A DNA stretch of 64,000 nucleotides from Lachnospiraceae bacterium UBA3316 (GTDB lineage Bacteria > Bacillota > Clostridia > Lachnospirales > Lachnospiraceae): positions 1 through 64,000 of the forward strand of contig DESK01000044.1 in the NCBI GenBank assembly GCA_002361955.1, read 5' to 3'. Below, piece by piece: positions 59,892 through 64,000 of the stretch; the first letter of the stretch is position 1; the number at the start of each line of letters is the position of its first letter. Made by a program: the position numbers and the translations under genes. The notes under the pieces are model-generated. The model did no database searches. It saw nothing but the letters and a program-made list of their open reading frames with translations, and was not told where the DNA came from.

Positions 59892-62045
59892 TTATGCTCT
59901 TTTCTTTCCAATCTTCGTCTTCATGACATACCACAGAGCGCCTGTGATGCATACGGATGAGTAACCACCGCATACAACACCTACGATCAGCGGCAGGGCA
60001 AACTCACGGATGGAGGGTACGCCCAGCACATAAAGTACGGCAATCATGATGAAGGTCGTAAAGGAAGTGTAGATACTTCTCGTCAATGTCTGTGTAATAC
60101 TTGTATTTACAACCTCCGCCAGATCTGTCTTCTTTGACATCTGCTTTAAGTTCTCACGGATACGGTCAAAGATAACGATCGTGGCGTTGATGGAGTAACC
60201 TACGATGGTCAGCATACATGCGATAAAGGTATTTCCGATGGAAATACGGGAAACCGCGTAGAAAGCCAGAACCACCAATACATCGTGTACCAGGGCCAAC
60301 ACGGCGCTGGTAGCAAATCTGATATCCTTAAACCGGAACCAGATATAGATCAGCATACAGATCGTAGCCACGATCACCGCAACGACTGCGTCGCTGCGCA
60401 TCTCATTGCTGACTGTTGAGGAAATACTCTCCGCAGTGATCAGGGATTCATCCACCTCAAAGCTCTCAACGAGAGCCTCGTTCAGCTTCTGCCTCTCATC
60501 CAGGCTGAGCTCCCTGGTCTTGATGATCACCTGGTTGGTGCCGGAAACCTTCTGTGTCTGGATGTCAGCGTCGCCCGTCACGCCCTGCACTACAGGCTTT
60601 ACTTTCGCGTCAATATCCGCGATGGACATATCTTCATTGAAAGTAACATTTGTGGAAGTACCGCCCATAAACTCCAGGCTGTAATTCAATGCCTTTCCCT
60701 GGGAACTGCTGTAGACAGCCATGGTCACAGGTCCTGCCAGGATCAGTACGATAGAAACGATAAAGCAGATGTTTTTCTTTCCAAGGAAATTGATCGTCTT
60801 TCTCTCGACCTGTTTTCCGTAGTATTTCTCATCCTTCAGTCCCAGTGCGTAGAAAGCATTCACCAGGAGACGTGAGATCACCAGAGCGGTGAACATGGAT
60901 AAAATGATACCCATAGCCAGCGTCTGCGCAAAGCCCTTTACGCTTCCTGTTCCCATCATGCCAAGCACCAGGGCAGCGATCAGGGTCGTGATATTTCCGT
61001 CTACGATAGCGGACAGAGCCTTCTTGAAGCCTGTCTCAATGGCTCCCTGCACGCCTTTGCCTGCCGCGATCTCCTCACGGATACGGGCATAGATAATAAC
61101 GTTGGCGTCCACAGCCATACCGATGGACAGGATGATACCTGCGATACCGGGCAGCGTCAGCGTGATATCAAAGGCATTCAGCATAACCAGCATCAGCGCT
61201 GTATAGATCAACAGGGAAATGCCGGCCACAATACCCGGAAGAAGATATACAATAGCCATAAATACGATAACGATGGCAAGTCCGATCACACCTGCCAGCA
61301 GGCTGGTGGAGATGGCCTCCTCACCCAGCTGCGCGCCTACCACGTTGGAACGCAGCTCTTCCAACTCCAGGGAAAGGGAACCGATACGGATGGAGGACGC
61401 CAGACGCTCTGCCTCCTGCTGGTCAGCCATACCGTCAATGTAAGCGCTTCCGCCTGTGATGGCCTCTTTTACCTGAGGTGCGCTGATCGTCTCACCATCG
61501 TAAACGATCGCGATCTGCTTTCCTACGTTTTCAGAAGTGGCTGTCGCGAATTTGGACGCGCCCTCACTTGTCAGGATCAGCTCAACCACATACTGTCTGT
61601 TCTTCAGGTCGTCCTGGGTAACCTTCGCCTCTGCGGATTCCACATCTGTACCTGTCAATACCTCTGTGCCATCTGCCAGGGTAAACTGCAGGGAACCTGG
61701 TTTTCCCAGCTCTTCCAAAATCTTGTTGGCATCTGTCACGCCAGGGATCTCGATATTGATTCTGTTGTCGCCCTCCTGGTAAACCTGGGCCTCTGTGCTG
61801 TAGCCGTCTACACGCTGCTGCAGCTTGTAGATGGTGTCGGCCATATCCTCCGCAGAGGGGGCCTTGTCGCCTACTGTCTGATAAGTAATACTTACTCCGC
61901 CCGCCAGGTCAAGACCTGTGGTAATGTTTCTTGCAGCGCCCGTCCCTGTGGGTCCGAACCCTACTGCTGCGGTGAACGTCAGAAGGCCCAGGAATAAAGC
62001 CATCACTACGACAACCGCAACTGCTCTGTTTTTCTTCATTCGCAT
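59892..62045 (-). CDS. secDF: SecDF protein-export membrane protein (fused)
   Basis: 717 residues, SecD and SecF in one chain. Twelve membrane helices expected. SecD part: TGLDLAGGVSITYQTVG, RVDGYSTEAQVYQEGDNRINIEIPGV, and the SecD helices with IILSIGMAVDANVIIYARIREE; SecF part: LEFMGGTSTNVTF, DVLVVLAFYAVS, and VGYSINATIVIFDRIREN. It uses the proton gradient to help Sec-dependent translocation. It follows scfB by 3 bases; the adjacency is conserved with SCIFF loci in clostridia (family knowledge). ATG at GGAG spacing 9. Confidence 0.95.
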   Translation of the reverse strand: MRMKKNRAVAVVVVMALFLGLLTFTAAVGFGPTGTGAARNITTGLDLAGGVSITYQTVGDKAPSAEDMADTIYKLQQRVDGYSTEAQVYQEGDNRINIEIPGVTDANKILEELGKPGSLQFTLADGTEVLTGTDVESAEAKVTQDDLKNRQYVVELILTSEGASKFATATSENVGKQIAIVYDGETISAPQVKEAITGGSAYIDGMADQQEAERLASSIRIGSLSLELEELRSNVVGAQLGEEAISTSLLAGVIGLAIVIVFMAIVYLLPGIVAGISLLIYTALMLVMLNAFDITLTLPGIAGIILSIGMAVDANVIIYARIREEIAAGKGVQGAIETGFKKALSAIVDGNITTLIAALVLGMMGTGSVKGFAQTLAMGIILSMFTALVISRLLVNAFYALGLKDEKYYGKQVERKTINFLGKKNICFIVSIVLILAGPVTMAVYSSSQGKALNYSLEFMGGTSTNVTFNEDMSIADIDAKVKPVVQGVTGDADIQTQKVSGTNQVIIKTRELSLDERQKLNEALVESFEVDESLITAESISSTVSNEMRSDAVVAVIVATICMLIYIWFRFKDIRFATSAVLALVHDVLVVLAFYAVSRISIGNTFIACMLTIVGYSINATIVIFDRIRENLKQMSKKTDLAEVVNTSITQTLTRSIYTSFTTFIMIAVLYVLGVPSIREFALPLIVGVVCGGYSSVCITGALWYVMKTKIGKKRA

Positions 62046-62048
62046 TTG

Positions 62049-63422
62049 TCAGTTCTCCTTTTCCTCTTCCTCCGCTAATGCGGCTTTTATCATAATCGCA
62101 CACTCTACCCGTTTCCTCTGCAGCTCGCAGCCGATGTCGTATGCGTCATTAATGGAGCCGTGGAATTTGTACGCGTTCGCCGCGCATCCGCCGCTGCAGT
62201 AGAATTTCGCAAAGCATTTCCTGCACTTTTCCTTCGCGTATACGTTACAGCCTTTAAACTCCTCCTGAAGCTCCTTTGCTTTCAGCCCGTCGAAGACATT
62301 TCCCATCAAGAACTTCTCTTCTCCCACGAACTGATGGCAGGGATATAAATCTCCCCATGGTGTCACTGCCAGGTACTCCGTGCCTGAGCCGCAGCCTGAA
62401 AGGCGCTTATAGACACAGGGGCCTCCTGTCAGATCTATCATAAAGTGGAAAAAGTTGAAGCCCTTTCCTTCTTTATGTCTCTTTATCATCTCTGCGGCAA
62501 GCCTGTCGTACTCCTCGCAGATCTTTGGAATATCCTCCTCCCGAAGGGCATATTCCTCCTCCGGCATCGCCACTACCGGTTCCACGGAAATCTGTTCAAA
62601 TCCCAGATCCGCTAAATGCAGCACATCCTCGGCAAAATCCAGATTATGCCGGGTAAAGGTTCCTCTCACATAATACTTCTGCTGTCCTCTGCTCTCGGCA
62701 AACTGCTGGAACTTAGGTACGATCAGGTCGTAGCTCCCCTTCCCTTTCCGGAAAGGACGCATATAATCATGGACTTCCTTCCGCCCGTCAATGCTTAAGA
62801 CCACATTTGCCATCTCCCGATTGCAAAACTCCATGATCTCCTCGTTCAGCAAAACGCCATTTGTCGTCAGAGTGAACCGGAAATTCTTGTCGAACTTCTT
62901 CTCCTGCTCTCTGCCGTAGTGAACCAGATCCTTTACTACCTGCCAGTTCATCAGCGGCTCGCCGCCGAAGAAATCCACCTCCAGGTTTCTGCGGTTCCCA
63001 GAATTCGCAATCAGGAAATCAAGAGCCTGTTTTCCCACCTCATAGCTCATCAGAGCCCTTCTTCCGTGGTACTCTCCCTCCTCCGCGAAGCAGTAACGGC
63101 AGGCAAGGTTGCAGTCGTGGGCAATGTGCAGGCACAGAGCCTTCACCACCGTAGGCCGCTTGGAAAAATGCTCGATGGCGCTCTCATACACATCCTCGGT
63201 GAAAAGCGTCCCCGCCTCCTCAAGCTCCCTGCAGTCCGCAATGGCCTCCAAAATGCTCTCCTTCTGGTATTTCCCGGAAAGAGCCGCAAGAATATCCTCC
63301 TCGCCATTGTTCTCCTCCAGAAACGGGAGGACATCATAAACCACATCATCCACAATATGTACCGCACCGCTGTTAATGTCCATAACGATGTTATAACCGT
63401 TATTTTTGTACTGATGGATCAC
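62049..63422 (-). CDS. scfB: SCIFF peptide maturase (radical SAM/SPASM)
   Basis: 457 residues. A peptide-recognition (RRE-like) segment (residues 1-75: GYNIVMDINSGAVHIVDDVVYDVLPFLE) is followed by the radical-SAM motif CNLACRYC (Cys104, 108, 111), FFGGEPLMNW, and a C-terminal SPASM-type set (GPCVYKRLSGCGSGTEYLAVTPWGDLYPCHQF; CNVYAKEKCRKCFAKFYCSGGCAANAY). It forms thioether crosslinks between Cys and neighbouring residues of the SCIFF peptide. The SCIFF gene is 65 bases upstream. Confidence 0.93.
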   Translation of the reverse strand: MIHQYKNNGYNIVMDINSGAVHIVDDVVYDVLPFLEENNGEEDILAALSGKYQKESILEAIADCRELEEAGTLFTEDVYESAIEHFSKRPTVVKALCLHIAHDCNLACRYCFAEEGEYHGRRALMSYEVGKQALDFLIANSGNRRNLEVDFFGGEPLMNWQVVKDLVHYGREQEKKFDKNFRFTLTTNGVLLNEEIMEFCNREMANVVLSIDGRKEVHDYMRPFRKGKGSYDLIVPKFQQFAESRGQQKYYVRGTFTRHNLDFAEDVLHLADLGFEQISVEPVVAMPEEEYALREEDIPKICEEYDRLAAEMIKRHKEGKGFNFFHFMIDLTGGPCVYKRLSGCGSGTEYLAVTPWGDLYPCHQFVGEEKFLMGNVFDGLKAKELQEEFKGCNVYAKEKCRKCFAKFYCSGGCAANAYKFHGSINDAYDIGCELQRKRVECAIMIKAALAEEEEKEN

Positions 63423-63443
63423 GTCAAATCCCCTTTCAACTAA

Positions 63444-63470
63444 TAAGCAGCGAACAGTGTCCGCTGCTTA
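63444..63470 (-). promoter_or_regulatory. Hairpin between scfA and scfB
   Basis: Nine-bp perfect stem TAAGCAGCG/CGCTGCTTA (63444-63452, 63462-63470; 9-base loop) immediately after the scfA stop, with a weak UUAUU tail on the minus strand. It may be a partial terminator or processing structure giving more peptide than maturase mRNA. Confidence 0.5.
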
Positions 63471-63487
63471 CCGAATTTCCTATTCGC

Positions 63488-63631
63488 TTATTTATTATTT
63501 TCGCAGCTCTGATTTCCCACGGTACAGGATGTCTTACAAGCAGACTGACAAGATGTCTGACATTCGCCGCAGCCGCCTTTTTTCACAGTTTTCTGCAAAC
63601 TCTGCGTGTTCAAAGTCTTAATGTGCTTCAT
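63488..63631 (-). CDS. scfA: SCIFF ranthipeptide precursor (six cysteines)
   Basis: 47 residues: leader MKHIKTLNTQSLQKTVKKG and a Cys-rich core with six cysteines at 21, 24, 28, 32, 36 and 43, the spacing of the six-Cys-in-forty-five peptide. The maturase ScfB follows. The gene has GGAGG 7 bases before the ATG and a good promoter. SCIFF peptides are near-universal in clostridia, and their function is unsettled (signalling has been proposed). Confidence 0.95.
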   Translation of the reverse strand: MKHIKTLNTQSLQKTVKKGGCGECQTSCQSACKTSCTVGNQSCENNK

Positions 63632-63663
63632 GACCTAGCCTCCTTACATTATAAACTTTTCGT

Positions 63664-63692
63664 ATTATACCATACCTTTTTTCTTTTTTCCA
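63664..63692 (-). promoter_or_regulatory. scfA promoter
   Basis: Extended -10 TGGTATAAT (TATAAT at 63664-63669) with a weak -35 TGGAAA (63687-63692), spacer 17, about 30 bases before scfA. Likely drives scfA-scfB-secDF-recJ. Confidence 0.65.
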
Positions 63693-63748
63693 TACCTGTT
63701 TTCAATTTTCGCGTGTTTTTCCGTGCTGCTGATGTGAAAACTTCCTCT

Positions 63749-64000
63749 CTATTTCTCTATTTTTACTTTCCGCGTCTTACTGTACGCCCCATATACCTTT
63801 TTCCCCGCTGAATCGGTCCGATAGGCGCGGATCTTGACGTAATACGTTTTTCCTTTTTTCAGCTTCTTTACCGTCAGCGTCTTACTGCCTGTTGTTTTCC
63901 GTTTCGGCTTCCGCACTTTTTTATTTGCAGCATACCGGATCTCATAACCGTCCGCCCCGGGAACCTTTTTCCATTTGATCTTCAGTTTACCGCCCGTCAG
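63749..64000 (-). CDS. 3' end of a fibronectin type III-like protein gene (partial)
   Basis: The last 83 residues of a protein whose start lies beyond the window. LTGGKLKIKWKKVPGADGYEIRYAANKK followed by TLTVKKLKKGKTYYVKIRAYRTDSAGKKVYGAYSKTRKVKIEK is a complete FnIII-like module, very Lys-rich, of the type at the C-termini of clostridial secreted or wall proteins. No sorting signal or membrane segment follows the module, so it ends in the domain itself. The stop is 117 bases upstream of scfA. Confidence 0.8.
   Translation of the reverse strand: MTGGKLKIKWKKVPGADGYEIRYAANKKVRKPKRKTTGSKTLTVKKLKKGKTYYVKIRAYRTDSAGKKVYGAYSKTRKVKIEK

Noticed and set aside
1..64000. tRNA, rRNA, phage or transposase genes
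   Set aside because: I found no sequence supporting any of them; small tRNAs could be missed by eye, but every gap was examined.

Overview
The window looks like a chromosomal segment of an anaerobic, spore-forming Firmicute, most likely a Lachnospiraceae-type clostridium (inference). The reasons are a moderately high GC content, a SCIFF peptide with its radical-SAM maturase beside secDF, an NfnAB bifurcating transhydrogenase pair, a Rex redox repressor, a short-form HisG with HisZ, an RqcH/RemA/Gmk/RpoZ/RimO/PgsA/CinA block, two subtilisin-like proteases beside a Gly/Cys-rich protein with a sigma-K-like promoter, and many consensus sigma-A promoters. Most of it is core genome. I saw no rRNA, tRNA, CRISPR array, phage or transposase gene.

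Layout, mostly minus strand. 0.2-5.2 kb: histidine operon hisZ-hisG-hisD-hisB-hisIE, ending in a gene with an extra degenerate HisF-like domain. 5.3-7.4 kb: recU, an RluA-family pseudouridine synthase and a small membrane protein. 7.5-9.0 kb: a TetR gene followed by a decayed ABC transporter (frameshift plus a deletion joining ATPase to permease). 9.0-16.1 kb: an uncharacterised gene cluster with an SCP2-like lipid carrier, an alpha/beta hydrolase, a condensation-domain acyltransferase-like protein, an acyl carrier protein, an AMP-forming acyl ligase and, after a terminator, a radical-SAM protein. A TetR gene is divergent and two palindromic operators lie in the shared promoter region. This is the best candidate for an undescribed system.

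16.1-28.8 kb: rlmH, a Dabb protein, nfnAB, ftsK/spoIIIE, uppP, a heterodimeric ABC exporter, a ClpP-like TepA protease and a Crp/Fnr regulator. 28.8-38 kb: a short inserted repeat splitting a terminator, trxA, a CFI-box protein, yebC, a CorC-like protein, mazF (without a normal antitoxin gene), alr, nnrDE, rex and aspartate kinase. 38-44.7 kb: an ABC-F protein, NADP-isocitrate dehydrogenase, two divergent S8 proteases and a Gly/Cys-rich probable spore-surface protein. 44.8-45.9 kb: three small genes of unknown function among nested inverted repeats.

45.9-53.1 kb: a translation/envelope operon (yicC, remA, gmk, rpoZ, rimO, pgsA, cinA) with rqcH divergent. 53.2-64 kb: leuS; a DUF1461-type membrane protein that overlaps a convergent gene of unknown function; and the probable operon scfA-scfB-secDF-recJ-unknown. 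The window closes in the 3' end of a fibronectin-III-like secreted protein gene. Starts were chosen by ribosome-binding site and family N-terminus; several differ from the longest open frame.
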